Below, piece after piece: positions 54,139 through 63,639 of a DNA stretch of 64,000 nt. The number at the start of each line of letters is the position of its first letter. Within the stretch, counting starts at the first letter, position 1. The DNA comes from Gammaproteobacteria bacterium (GTDB lineage Bacteria > Pseudomonadota > Gammaproteobacteria > HTCC5015): the NCBI GenBank assembly GCA_013817245.1, contig JACDDA010000008.1, positions 1 through 64,000 on the forward strand, written 5' to 3'. The notes beneath the pieces were generated by a model, which saw only the letters and a list, made by a program, of their open reading frames with translations, had not been told where the DNA came from and ran no database searches. Both the position numbers and the translations under genes were made by a program.

Positions 54139-55341
54139 ATGACGCTAATAGGCACACCACTGACAGCTAACGCAAAACGCATTATGTTGTTAGGCAGCGG
54201 CGAACTCGGCAAAGAACTCGCCATTGAATTACAACGCTTGGGTTGCGAGATCATTGCAGTGGATCGTTATGCGAACGCCCCTGCTATGCACGTCGCTCAT
54301 CGCAGTCATGTGATTAATATGTTAGATGGCGTGGCTTTGCGGCGCGTAGTCGAATTAGAAAAACCGCACTTAATTGTGCCCGAGATTGAAGCTATCGCAA
54401 CCGATACTTTGATTGCATTAGAACAAGAAGGCTACACGGTTATTCCTACCGCGCGCGCCGCACGTTTAACCATGAACCGTGAAGGCATTCGGCGTTTAGC
54501 GGCTGAAAAACTAAAACTGCCGACGTCGCCTTATCATTTTGCAAATAATTATGCAGATTTTACAGTCAGCATTAATGCGATTGGCTTGCCTTGCGTAGTG
54601 AAACCGATCATGAGCAGTTCAGGCAAAGGTCAAAGTATTATTAAAACCAAGAACGATATACAAAGTGCGTGGGATTACGCACAAGCCGGCGGCCGCGCAG
54701 GTCAAGGCACCGTTATTATCGAAGGTTTTATTGAATTTGATTATGAAATTACTTTATTAACGATTCGTACTACAACCGGCACACAATTTTGTGCACCGAT
54801 TGGCCATGCCCAAATCGCCGGAGATTATCGTGAGTCTTGGCAGCCCCAAGCCATGCCCGCTTCGGCTTTAGGTGCGGCTGAAGATATTGCTAAAAAAATT
54901 ACCGATGCTTTAGGTGGTTACGGATTATTTGGCGTGGAATTATTTATCAAAGGTGATAAAGCCATTTTCAGTGAAGTGTCGCCGCGACCACACGACACTG
55001 GCATGGTGACTTTAATTTCACAAGACTTATCAGAATTCGCTTTGCACGCGCGCGCTATTTTAGGTTTACCGATTCCTTCGATTCGACAACGCGGCGCTGC
55101 TGCATCCTGCGCATTACTCGCCGAAGGCGATAGCAATAATGTGGTATTTGAAAATCTAGACGTTGCGTTAGCCGAAGCCGATACGCGTTTACATTTATTC
55201 GGCAAACCCACCGTTCAAGGCAAACGTCGCATGGGCGTGGCATTAGCCTTAGCAGATACTATTGAAGCGGCACGCGCCAAAGCCATCCGTTGTGCAAGCG
55301 CTGTTAAAATGCGTAATGCAAAAAACATCTCGCAGCCGTAA
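54139..55341 (+). CDS. purT: formate-dependent GAR transformylase
   Basis: PurT (400 aa), an ATP-grasp enzyme that makes formylglycinamide ribonucleotide from GAR, formate and ATP in purine synthesis. [21 protein letters not shown] is at the N-terminus, the ATP-grasp part includes [14 protein letters not shown] and [31 protein letters not shown] 54139 is preceded by AGGAAATAAC; the frame open further upstream is not conserved. Monocistronic. Confidence 0.96.
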   Translation: MTLIGTPLTANAKRIMLLGSGELGKELAIELQRLGCEIIAVDRYANAPAMHVAHRSHVINMLDGVALRRVVELEKPHLIVPEIEAIATDTLIALEQEGYTVIPTARAARLTMNREGIRRLAAEKLKLPTSPYHFANNYADFTVSINAIGLPCVVKPIMSSSGKGQSIIKTKNDIQSAWDYAQAGGRAGQGTVIIEGFIEFDYEITLLTIRTTTGTQFCAPIGHAQIAGDYRESWQPQAMPASALGAAEDIAKKITDALGGYGLFGVELFIKGDKAIFSEVSPRPHDTGMVTLISQDLSEFALHARAILGLPIPSIRQRGAAASCALLAEGDSNNVVFENLDVALAEADTRLHLFGKPTVQGKRRMGVALALADTIEAARAKAIRCASAVKMRNAKNISQP

Positions 55342-55348
55342 TGTAATA

Positions 55349-56017
55349 TTACTCGCGCAGAAAATAACTGTGCTGAATAAAATGCAGCGCCTGCGCAATG
55401 GCCTTGTCATCACGCATAATAAAAGGATGTGAAACCGGCAACACGAGAAAATCTTTCATGCCGCTTAATTTTGCACGATCCACAGAAACCTTGCCGTCAT
55501 TTTCGGTTTTAAAACACAATGACAATAATTTATTAACTGAATGATTGCCGGTGATAATGCCCAACTCAAAATCAGCGGCGCCTAACGTGTTCGGCACACT
55601 ATCGGGTGCAGTCCCTAATGAACGTCCCGCTTGACCATATAACAGTCCAAACAACCACCATTTACCTATCGTGTCCACTACTTCACTGCCTTGATTAGGC
55701 GGTGCGAGCATGACGACACGACCACAGTTTTTTATTAATTTATCGTGGCGCATTTGACGCAGCAAAATGCCACCCATTGAATGCGTAATAAAATTAATTT
55801 TTTCAGATGAATCAGAAGTAGACGCAACAGCCGCGTGAATTTTTGGATAAATATAATGATGCGCTAAATCATGCACCGTGTGACGACGAGAGGGATAACC
55901 AATATTAATAACATTATAACCCGCTTGCTGCGCAGCACTTTCAATCTTACTCATGGCTAACGCGGTACGACCTAAGCCATGCAATAAAACTAGATTTTGC
56001 TTAACATTTATATTCAT
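55349..56017 (-). CDS. alpha/beta hydrolase (lipase-like)
   Basis: A 222-residue hydrolase without a signal peptide. NLVLLHGLGRTALAMSKIE gives the oxyanion region, FITHSMGGILLRQ the nucleophile elbow, and LPVSHPFIMRD the likely catalytic His. It resembles PGAP1-like or triacylglycerol lipase-type cytosolic hydrolases. Substrate unknown. Its 3' end converges on purT with seven bases between the stops. Confidence 0.8.
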   Translation of the reverse strand: MNINVKQNLVLLHGLGRTALAMSKIESAAQQAGYNVINIGYPSRRHTVHDLAHHYIYPKIHAAVASTSDSSEKINFITHSMGGILLRQMRHDKLIKNCGRVVMLAPPNQGSEVVDTIGKWWLFGLLYGQAGRSLGTAPDSVPNTLGAADFELGIITGNHSVNKLLSLCFKTENDGKVSVDRAKLSGMKDFLVLPVSHPFIMRDDKAIAQALHFIQHSYFLRE

Positions 56018-56102
56018 ATGTTAATCGTCACAACAATCACCACATTGCATACTTATGCCGCTCATTTCGTTAATAAGGACTTGCAAGGATAATGTCTACA
56101 AT

Positions 56103-56131
56103 AAAAAAACGAGCATGCAGACGCATGCTCG
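56103..56131 (-). terminator. terminator after the APC transporter gene
   Basis: CGAGCATGC and GCATGCTCG pair around AGAC; the minus strand continues with TTTTTTT. It lies about 13 bases after the transporter stop. Confidence 0.9.
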
Positions 56132-56143
56132 CCTTATAAAAAA

Positions 56144-57526
56144 TTAACGTGCGGCTAATTGGCTATTTTTGCGACTGTAAAAGAAATACACAACCAAACC
56201 TATTAATAACCAAACACCAAAACGCAACCAAGTCTGTAGTGGCAGGCTATACATTAAATAGCCACAAGAAAGAATGCCTAATACTGGAACGACTGGATTA
56301 AATGCAATCCGAAAAGGTCGCGGCAAATCCGGTCGGGTGTAACGCAAAATTAATACGCCTACACAGACCATTACAAATGCAGCCAGTGTGCCGATGCTAA
56401 CTAATTTAGCCACTGCATCAATCGGCATAAAACCTGCGACTAATGCCATTAATACACCGCAAGCAGCAATGACCCGAGCCGGCGTTTGTGTTTTTGGATA
56501 TAAGGTTTGAAATGCAAAGGGTAATAAACCATCCCGTGACATTGCCAATATCACGCGTGTTAATGCGTAAAATAATACCAACATCACCGTAGTTAAACCC
56601 GCGATAGCACCCGCTGCAATAAAACCAGCTGCAACGCGATGACCTAAGCTCAACAACGCTTCCGCAACCGGTGACGCTACATTCAATGATGTGTAAGGCA
56701 CGATGCCGGTTAATAAACCTGCAACCACTACATAAATTACTGTGCAAATGCCTAGCGATGTCAAAATACCAATGGGTAAATCGCGCTGTGGATTTTTCGC
56801 TTCTTCGGCTGCGGTCGAAACCGCATCAAAACCAATATAAGCAAAGAAAATAAACGCCGCGCCTTGCATGACACCTTCCCAACCAAATGGCATAAACGGT
56901 TGCCAGTGCATTGGATTCACATTAAAGACAGCAACTGCAATAAATATCGCAATCGCTAATAATTTAATCACTACCATCATCGCGTTAAAACGTGCGCTGA
57001 CTTGCACGCCAATGACCAATACTACTGTTAACAACAAAATAATTAATAGAGCCGGTAAATTAACAATCCCGCCAGCATCCGGCGCCGCTGTTAATGCAGC
57101 AGGTAATGCGATGTTCAGCGCGCTCAATGCATTCGTCACATAGCCCGACCAACCAATCGCTACCGCAGGCGTTGCAACACCGTATTCTAAAATTAAATCC
57201 CAACCAATCATCCAAGCGACTATTTCACCCAAACCTGCATACGCATAACCATAGGCACTTCCACAACCGCCGACTGCAGATGCTAATTCGGCATAACACA
57301 AGGCAGCGAATGCACAGGCAAAACCCGCTACAACATACGACAGCACAATCGCCGGACCTGCTTCAGTTGCCGCAGCAACGCCCGTCAAAACAAAAATACC
57401 AGCACCGATAATGGCGCCAATGCCTAACAGTGTTAAATCCAGCGCACTCAAACAGCGCTTCAAGCCGGTATCAACAACTAAATCAGCATTAATGGGTTTG
57501 GTACGTAACAACGACATGAATGACAT
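56144..57526 (-). CDS. APC family amino acid transporter (CAT-type)
   Basis: A 460-residue amino acid permease with about 12 helices. LTLLGIGAIIGAGIFVLTG (about 32-50) is the substrate-binding TM1 motif, and FIFFAYIGFDAVSTAAEEAKNPQRDLPIGI is the TM6 region with the cytosolic loop. The pattern is that of the cationic amino acid transporter/YfnA group. The substrate is not certain. Single gene with its own terminator. Confidence 0.92.
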   Translation of the reverse strand: MSFMSLLRTKPINADLVVDTGLKRCLSALDLTLLGIGAIIGAGIFVLTGVAAATEAGPAIVLSYVVAGFACAFAALCYAELASAVGGCGSAYGYAYAGLGEIVAWMIGWDLILEYGVATPAVAIGWSGYVTNALSALNIALPAALTAAPDAGGIVNLPALLIILLLTVVLVIGVQVSARFNAMMVVIKLLAIAIFIAVAVFNVNPMHWQPFMPFGWEGVMQGAAFIFFAYIGFDAVSTAAEEAKNPQRDLPIGILTSLGICTVIYVVVAGLLTGIVPYTSLNVASPVAEALLSLGHRVAAGFIAAGAIAGLTTVMLVLFYALTRVILAMSRDGLLPFAFQTLYPKTQTPARVIAACGVLMALVAGFMPIDAVAKLVSIGTLAAFVMVCVGVLILRYTRPDLPRPFRIAFNPVVPVLGILSCGYLMYSLPLQTWLRFGVWLLIGLVVYFFYSRKNSQLAAR

Positions 57527-57607
57527 AGCCCGGTCCTCGATGCAAAGTCGTATAAAAAATCAATTAGAATATTAGCGCGATTCTGCGCACGGGGCAAAAA
57601 TGATTGT

Positions 57608-58405
57608 TTATGATTCGCGCAGAATAAATCCAGTAATGCGCGTCACCCACGCACGTGGCAATAAGCGCGTCGTAAATGCCATGAGTTTATTTGCAATACC
57701 AGGAATACCCACGGTGCGATGCGACAACATTAATTCAATACCATATTGTGCAACTTGCTGACTACTCATCAACGCACGATCACGCAAAGGATTGCCACGC
57801 GAACCCGAAGCAGCCCAAAATTCCGTACGCGTACTGCCGGGACACAATACTTTAATGCGAACGTTAGTCGACGCTAATTCAGCATTCACTGCTTCCGATA
57901 AACTTAGAACATAGGCTTTAGTTGCAGCATAAACTGCAAAATAAGGTGCGGGTTGAAAGCTGAGCAACGAAGCAATATTTAAAATACACCCTTGATTACG
58001 AGTCAGCATTGCTGGCAAAAATAATGTCATTAAGGTCTGTAAGGTGCGCACATTCACATTCAACATGTCCGCAACATCATCTGATGCGATATCTAAAAAT
58101 CGCCCTACTTTACCAAAGCCTGCATTGTTAATCAGAAAATCAATCGCGTGTTTTTTGGCTTGAATATACTGATGCAATTTTGCTGGCGCATTGATATCCG
58201 ATAAGTCTAATGCCAGCACTTCAACTAATACGCCATACTCTTTTATTAGTTGGCGCTGCAACGCTTCTAAACGATCAACGCTACGCGCCACAATGATAAG
58301 ATTACAACCACGCTGCGCTAATAGCGTTGCAAAATCAACGCCTAATCCACTGGATGCGCCAGTGACAATCGCCCATTTATTATTTAAATTTTTCATATCA
58401 ATCAC
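57608..58405 (-). CDS. SDR family oxidoreductase
   Basis: A 265-residue classical SDR: WAIVTGASSGLGVDFATLLAQRG is the cofactor motif, NNAGFGK, NIASLLSF and YAATKAYV give the catalytic Ser, Tyr and Lys. The C-terminal part (about 220-265) is hydrophobic, as in DltE/YqjQ-like SDRs. GTG at 58405 or ATG at 58396 may be the start. It is cotranscribed after the EamA transporter (10-base spacing). Confidence 0.88.
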   Translation of the reverse strand: MIDMKNLNNKWAIVTGASSGLGVDFATLLAQRGCNLIIVARSVDRLEALQRQLIKEYGVLVEVLALDLSDINAPAKLHQYIQAKKHAIDFLINNAGFGKVGRFLDIASDDVADMLNVNVRTLQTLMTLFLPAMLTRNQGCILNIASLLSFQPAPYFAVYAATKAYVLSLSEAVNAELASTNVRIKVLCPGSTRTEFWAASGSRGNPLRDRALMSSQQVAQYGIELMLSHRTVGIPGIANKLMAFTTRLLPRAWVTRITGFILRES

Positions 58406-58414
58406 GTTAACCTA

Positions 58415-59338
58415 TCAAACGTTAGTTTTTTTATTCAACACATAAACAGCAGTAATACCGACCAAGCCGCCCGTAATCGTATGCAGGTTGGGCACCTCAC
58501 CTAAAAATACCCAAGCACCTAATGCCGCCGAAGTCGGTACCAAAAAAATAAAACTACTCGCACGACTAGCGCCCAATTGCGTCGTGATGTAAAAATAAAA
58601 ACTCGTAGCCAGCGCCGTGGTAATCGTCGCACTAAAAAACAGATTACCCCAAAACAAACCATCTGCCTGTTGTGCAATATGGAATATTTTTTGGCTGTCG
58701 ATTAAAAACATCACTTGCAGCACCGATAACAAATACAGCCATAATGAAAATGTTAATGGTGACCCATACTTTTCAGTACGCGCGGTTAACAAACTAATAA
58801 TGGCCCAAATGAAAGCCGCCAACAAAAAATAAACATTGCCAGATTCAAACACCTTTTGCCAATCAGCGATCAGATTTAATAACAAACACGCAGCCACCAA
58901 ACCCAGTACTATTCCTAGCGTTTCTTGCTTATCCGGCAAACGCCGCGCCAGTAACAACATAATGACATACGACATCACCGGACAGAGCGTCGTCACTAAA
59001 ACACCACCTGCTCCCGCATAACCCTGCAGCAAACCTTTAAAAAACAATACTGAATACGCCGTCATCAACACCGAGGTAATTAATAAACTCGGCAGTCCTC
59101 TACGACTAATAGTCCACTTCACTCGAAACAAGGGCAAAATGAATAACAGCGACAACACCGTAAACGCAAATCGATAAAACGTTATTTCAGTTGCTGCACC
59201 ATAATGAGACAGCACTTTGCCGGATGTCCAACTGAGCCCCCAACAAAACATGCTCAGCATCATGCCGGGCAATAATAGTTTTTGATAATCACTAGAAGGT
59301 GATGAAGTATTTTGAGACAGATTAATGGGAGTCGACAT
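58415..59338 (-). CDS. EamA/DMT family transporter
   Basis: A 307-residue membrane protein with ten predicted helices in two EamA repeats (MLSMFCWGLSWTSGKVLSHYGAATEITFYRFA; FLVPTSAALGAWVFLGEVPNLHTITGGLVGI). This family exports or imports small metabolites; the substrate cannot be assigned. It is the first gene of a two-gene unit with the SDR. Confidence 0.9.
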   Translation of the reverse strand: MSTPINLSQNTSSPSSDYQKLLLPGMMLSMFCWGLSWTSGKVLSHYGAATEITFYRFAFTVLSLLFILPLFRVKWTISRRGLPSLLITSVLMTAYSVLFFKGLLQGYAGAGGVLVTTLCPVMSYVIMLLLARRLPDKQETLGIVLGLVAACLLLNLIADWQKVFESGNVYFLLAAFIWAIISLLTARTEKYGSPLTFSLWLYLLSVLQVMFLIDSQKIFHIAQQADGLFWGNLFFSATITTALATSFYFYITTQLGASRASSFIFLVPTSAALGAWVFLGEVPNLHTITGGLVGITAVYVLNKKTNV

Positions 59339-59415
59339 AGAGGTCTTTTAACTACATAAGAATAAGCAATCGCGGGCGAAGCATACAATTAGCAGTGATT
59401 GCGAAGCAATCACTA

Positions 59416-59706
59416 TTATTGAATGGGTTTATTAGTCAAGTGTCGCTTTTTCCATCCCTGAATCATGGCAGGCGTGACATCTTTAGAATAACAAAGTGGC
59501 GCATACCCGTTCTGCCTGGTGTAAGCACTTCTTCTTCCACATTTTGCCCCATTACTTGCTAAATTATATGGGCATGGGCATTTGCGCGGATAATTCGCAA
59601 TAGATTCCTGAATTATGCTTTCAGTAATAAATTGTTCTGATAATTGCGGGTCGCTTGCCCATAATAAGCAAGGCATTAACAACATTCCTAACACCAAATT
59701 TTTCAT
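59416..59706 (-). CDS. small secreted cysteine-rich protein
   Basis: A 96-residue exported protein: signal peptide (MKNLVLGMLLMPCLLWASD) and a mature part with four cysteines in KCPCPYN, AKCGRRSAY and PLCYSKDVT, likely two disulfides. The arrangement CPCPYN...CGxRSAY...CYxxDVT looks like a recurring family of unnamed periplasmic proteins, but I know no function. ATG 59706 starts the signal peptide; a ten-codon upstream extension is open but lacks a site. Confidence 0.7.
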   Translation of the reverse strand: MKNLVLGMLLMPCLLWASDPQLSEQFITESIIQESIANYPRKCPCPYNLASNGAKCGRRSAYTRQNGYAPLCYSKDVTPAMIQGWKKRHLTNKPIQ

Positions 59707-59821
59707 CTTACTTTCATTCGTTAGTAGTATCGTCATAATGATAGTGAAGCATTATTACGAATACGTTATTATTTGAGTTTACTTCCTTATAAAAATTCGT
59801 TCGCTGCTGCGCAGATTTTGT

Positions 59822-59845
59822 AGGGTGCAATAAGCGCAGCGCACC
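59822..59845. repeat. REP-like palindrome next to repeat copy 2
   Basis: AGGGTGCAATAAGCGCAGCGCACC, the inverted and partly shortened counterpart of the 47706-47732 palindrome. It lies 15 bases before repeat copy 2. Confidence 0.55.
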
Positions 59846-59860
59846 AAATATCTTTAATAA

Positions 59861-60429
59861 ATAAAAGCGTTTCGCTCGTCGCTACGCGACTACAGCGAGT
59901 AACTTTTTGTCGTAACAAAAAGTCACCAAAAAATACTCCCCTGATGTCTCGCTGCGCGTAAGTATTACGCGCAGTTCCCTCGTGTTTGATCTGTTGTTGC
60001 GGGTCGTCACGACGCGACGTCCTTGTCGCGGCGTGACTAAAACAAACTTCCTGTTTGTTTTCCCCGACAACCGCTCAAACACTAGGCGAGCCATATGGAC
60101 GTTTGCTTCGTTTTAGTTTTAAAGAAAACCAATAGCATGAAAGTGTTTTAAGTTACGTAGATACAAACTAAAGGGATAATGCCCGTCATGATGTGCCGAG
60201 AAGTGTTTAAGGGGTAGCGACACATGAACAGGGATGTTCATGTGAGCCGATCGCAACAGGATGTTGCGTGGAGGCGACGCGTTAGCCCTTAAACACTACG
60301 AGGGCATACTGTAATGAAATGCAATTCCATTACAGTACACAACATTGGGGCAAGTATTTTTTGGTGACTTTTTGTTACGACAAAAAGTTACTCGCTGTAG
60401 TCGCGTAGCGACGAGCGAAACGCTTTTAT
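59861..60429 (-). repeat. hairpin-rich structured repeat, copy 2, with 77-bp perfect terminal inverted repeats
   Basis: A 569-bp element, inverted relative to copy 1. Its ends, 59861-59937 and 60353-60429, are perfect inverted repeats of 77 bases (ATAAAAGCGTTTCGCTCGTC... outermost). Inside are hairpins matching copy 1: 60039-60061, CGCGACGTCCTTGTCGCG at about 60014-60031, 60222-60243, 60252-60268 and 60307-60337, the TGTTTAAGGGG/CCCTTAAACA enclosing stem, and CTGCGCGT/ACGCGCAG. No target duplication is obvious. It fills most of the 750-base gap between the secreted protein and the 131-residue membrane protein. Confidence 0.88.
59882..60094 (-). CDS. short ORF inside structured repeat copy 2 (doubtful gene)
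   Basis: A 70-codon frame from ATG 60094 giving MARLVFERLSGKTNRKFVL..., the counterpart of the copy 1 frame (LSGKTNR, PRQGRRV, TRSET shared). It has no ribosome site and runs into the terminal repeat. It may be a by-product of palindromic sequence or a real small peptide. Confidence 0.22.
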   Translation of the reverse strand: MARLVFERLSGKTNRKFVLVTPRQGRRVVTTRNNRSNTRELRVILTRSETSGEYFLVTFCYDKKLLAVVA

Positions 60430-60491
60430 GTTTTATCAAAACATTTGACACGTGAGAACACGACCATTCCCACCCTCCTTAGCTGCCTGGC

Positions 60492-60887
60492 TTAATAAGC
60501 AGTCAATCGAGATATTGCAACAAAAGATCCTATACCAAAAAATATTATGCCTAGCCCAACACATACGACAAGCCCATTAAACCAATATACATGCACAGGA
60601 GAATCTTTCTTATTTACTAGTTGGCTATAAATAGTTAGCTGAGTCCAATATGCCAAACATAACGCTATTCCACTTACCAATAAACCTAAAATGAAAAATA
60701 TTAGAGGCTGCCGCATATCTGGCACATGTTCACCATCTGCCTTTGAAACCATATCACCTATAAAAGTAAGTATGGCAATAATCGCTCCGCCATTAATTAT
60801 AAAAACGTAACGTAATACAGCATGCCCATATGTGATCAAAGATTTATATGTCTCTAAAGCATGCCAACTTTGATTTGATTCCGACAT
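60492..60887 (-). CDS. three-helix membrane protein, unknown function
   Basis: A 131-residue protein with three hydrophobic helices (about 26-45, 62-85 and 102-127). The N-terminal MSESNQSWHALETYKSLITYGHAVLRY is helical and resembles the start of several small membrane effectors with the arrangement helix plus TM bundle, but I recognise no family. It lies 40 bases downstream of clpB in the same orientation and beside the repeat copy 2. Confidence 0.65.
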   Translation of the reverse strand: MSESNQSWHALETYKSLITYGHAVLRYVFIINGGAIIAILTFIGDMVSKADGEHVPDMRQPLIFFILGLLVSGIALCLAYWTQLTIYSQLVNKKDSPVHVYWFNGLVVCVGLGIIFFGIGSFVAISRLTAY

Positions 60888-60928
60888 GTCATCCCTCTAA
60901 AAATGTAATAGAATTAAAAAACTAAAAA

Positions 60929-63532
60929 TCAATGCAGCTTCCCCTTGGTAAAACTCAACGCCTCGCCATCCACATCAATCACCACCACATCCTTCGCTCC
61001 AAACTCCCCTGCTAATATTTTGTGCGCAAGTGGATTTTCCAATCGTTGTTGAATAACACGTTTCAGTGGTCGTGCGCCATAAACTGGATCAAACCCGGCT
61101 TCGCCTAATCTATCTAATGCCGCGATGCTAATTTCAAGTTTAATTTCTCGCTCTAGCAAACGTGCTCGCAGGTGTTCTAGTTGCACGTCGGCAATCGCAC
61201 GAATGTGTTCTTTGGCTAATGGATGAAACACGACGACGTCATCAACGCGATTAATGAATTCTGGTCGGAAGTGTGTCGCCACTACTTCCATTACCGCTTG
61301 TTTCATTTTGTCGTAGTTATGTTCACCGCTTAATTCTTGGATAATTTGACTACCAAGATTTGAAGTCATCACAATCACAGTGTTACGAAAATCCACGGTG
61401 CGACCTTGACCATCGGTTAAGCGGCCATCATCTAATACTTGTAACAACACATTAAAGACATCGGGATGTGCTTTTTCGACTTCATCGAGTAACACAACGG
61501 AATACGGTTTGCGGCGCACGGCTTCGGTTAAATAACCGCCTTCTTCGTAGCCTACGTAACCGGGTGGTGCGCCGATTAAACGGGCAACAGAATGTTTTTC
61601 CATAAACTCGGACATGTCTATCCGTATCATCGCGTCTTCGGTATCAAATAAAAATCCCGCTAGTGCTTTGCTTAATTCGGTTTTACCAACGCCGGTAGGA
61701 CCTAAAAATAAAAATGAACCATTCGGACGCTTAGGATCCGACAAACCTGCACGCGAACGACGAATCGCATTGGCTACAGCAGTCACCGCTTCGGTCTGAC
61801 CAATCACGCGTAATGCCAAAGCCTCTTCCATGCGTAATAATTTATCGCGCTCGCCTTCCAGCATTTTAGAAACGGGAATGCCCGTCCATTTAGAAACAAT
61901 TTCCGCAATTTCTTCTTCAGTGACTTTATTGCGCATTAACTGCGGTTCATTATCATCGAGCTTTGTATGCTCTGATGCTTGCAAACGTTTTTCTAATTCG
62001 GGAATACGACCATATTGCAATTCAGACATGCGCGTTAAGTTGCCGGCGCGGCGCGCAGTTTCTAATTCTAAACGCGCGCGGTCGAGTTCTTCTTTAATAT
62101 GCGCTGAACCTTGCACTGCCGACTTTTCTGCTTTCCAAATTTCTTCGAAGTCCGCATATTCTTTTTCTAGCGTCTTAATACTGGCTTGCAATATTTTCAA
62201 TCTATTTTTCGATGCTTCGTCATGTTCTTTTTTCAACGCTTCACGTTCAATTTTTAATTGAATCAAACGTCTGTCGAGTTTATCCATCACTTCCGGCTTG
62301 GAATCAATTTCCATGCGAATCAAACTGGCGGCTTCGTCAATCAAGTCAATGGCTTTATCTGGCAATTGTCTATCGCTAATATAACGATGCGACAAAGTTG
62401 CTGCCGCAATAATGGCAGGATCGGTTATATTTACGCCGTGATGCACTTCATAACGTTCTTTTAAACCGCGTAGAATCGCAATGGTATCTTCCACGTTCGG
62501 TTCATCTACTAAAACTTTTTGAAAACGCCGTTCGAGTGCGGCATCTTTTTCAATATATTTTCTATATTCATCTAACGTGGTAGCGCCCACGCAATGCAAT
62601 TCGCCGCGTGCTAACGCAGGTTTCAACATATTGCCGGCATCCATTGCACCGTCAGCTTTACCGGCACCTACCATCGTATGAATTTCATCAATAAATAAAA
62701 TGATTTGGCCTTCTTGTTTGGCTAAATCTTTTAATACGGCTTTCAGACGTTCTTCAAATTCACCGCGAAATTTTGCGCCCGCGATTAACGCACCCATGTC
62801 GAGCGACAATACACGTTTGTTTTTTAAACCTTCCGGCACTTCACCATTAATAATACGTTGCGCAAGACCTTCAACGATGGCGGTTTTACCCACGCCAGGT
62901 TCGCCGATTAATACGGGATTATTTTTAGTGCGGCGTTGTAACACTTGAATAGCGCGACGAATTTCATCATCGCGACCAATGACGGGATCTAGCTTGCCTT
63001 GTTCAGCGCGTTGCGTCAGATCGATAGTGTATTTTTCTAACGCTTGTCGATTTTCTTCTGCGTTCGCATCGTCCACACGCTGACCTCCGCGCAATTCATC
63101 TATGTTTTTTTCGATTAATTTTTTCAAGCCATCCGGTCTAGGACTAAGCTTTTTTAATATTTCAGCAGCTGCACCGCCCGCCTCTAAGATTGCAGGCAAT
63201 AATAATTCGCTGGCAATAAATTGATCTTTGCGTTGTTGCGCAAGTTTGTCGCAAATATTAAATACTTTATTAAGCTCATTCGCGATTTGTAAATCGCCAC
63301 CCGCTCCTTGCACGTGTGGCAAGCTATCTAAATAAGCATTCAACTCGGTACGTAACGCAGCGGTTTTGATTTCTGATTGCGTCAGCAAGTGATTAAAGGT
63401 GCTGTCTTGTTGATTTAGAATTGCAGCTAATACATGCGCCGATTCAATGAACTGATGTTCGCGTCCTACTGCTAATGACTGCGCATCGGCTAATGCTGCT
63501 TGAAATTTGCTGGTTAATTTCTCGATCCGCAT
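60929..63532 (-). CDS. clpB: chaperone ClpB
   Basis: Hexameric Hsp100 disaggregase (867 aa) that works with DnaK. The N-terminal domain begins [24 protein letters not shown]1 has GEPGVGKT and FIDEIH; the coiled-coil M domain is at about 400-530; NBD2 has GPTGVGKT and [12 protein letters not shown]; the arginine-finger region [17 protein letters not shown] is intact. ATG 63532 is chosen as the family start; the 13 codons upstream lack conservation. A sigma-32-like promoter lies upstream. Confidence 0.97.
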   Translation of the reverse strand: MRIEKLTSKFQAALADAQSLAVGREHQFIESAHVLAAILNQQDSTFNHLLTQSEIKTAALRTELNAYLDSLPHVQGAGGDLQIANELNKVFNICDKLAQQRKDQFIASELLLPAILEAGGAAAEILKKLSPRPDGLKKLIEKNIDELRGGQRVDDANAEENRQALEKYTIDLTQRAEQGKLDPVIGRDDEIRRAIQVLQRRTKNNPVLIGEPGVGKTAIVEGLAQRIINGEVPEGLKNKRVLSLDMGALIAGAKFRGEFEERLKAVLKDLAKQEGQIILFIDEIHTMVGAGKADGAMDAGNMLKPALARGELHCVGATTLDEYRKYIEKDAALERRFQKVLVDEPNVEDTIAILRGLKERYEVHHGVNITDPAIIAAATLSHRYISDRQLPDKAIDLIDEAASLIRMEIDSKPEVMDKLDRRLIQLKIEREALKKEHDEASKNRLKILQASIKTLEKEYADFEEIWKAEKSAVQGSAHIKEELDRARLELETARRAGNLTRMSELQYGRIPELEKRLQASEHTKLDDNEPQLMRNKVTEEEIAEIVSKWTGIPVSKMLEGERDKLLRMEEALALRVIGQTEAVTAVANAIRRSRAGLSDPKRPNGSFLFLGPTGVGKTELSKALAGFLFDTEDAMIRIDMSEFMEKHSVARLIGAPPGYVGYEEGGYLTEAVRRKPYSVVLLDEVEKAHPDVFNVLLQVLDDGRLTDGQGRTVDFRNTVIVMTSNLGSQIIQELSGEHNYDKMKQAVMEVVATHFRPEFINRVDDVVVFHPLAKEHIRAIADVQLEHLRARLLEREIKLEISIAALDRLGEAGFDPVYGARPLKRVIQQRLENPLAHKILAGEFGAKDVVVIDVDGEALSFTKGKLH

Positions 63533-63605
63533 CTGCAAAACCCTACCTTGTAAATGATTGATACCGGCCACTAAGACTTATGCTTTTAGCACTGAGTGAG
63601 CACAG

Positions 63606-63634
63606 AAGTATAGACGAAGGCAGGAAGTTTCAAG
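63606..63634 (-). promoter_or_regulatory. possible heat-shock (sigma-32-like) promoter of clpB
   Basis: On the minus strand CTTGAAA (63634-63628) matches the sigma-32 -35 element exactly and CTATACTT (63613-63606) follows after 14 bases. The -10 is a weak match to CCCCATNT and equally resembles a sigma-70 TATACT with a short spacer. It starts just after the RND gene stop. Confidence 0.45.
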
Positions 63635-63639
63635 AGGAC

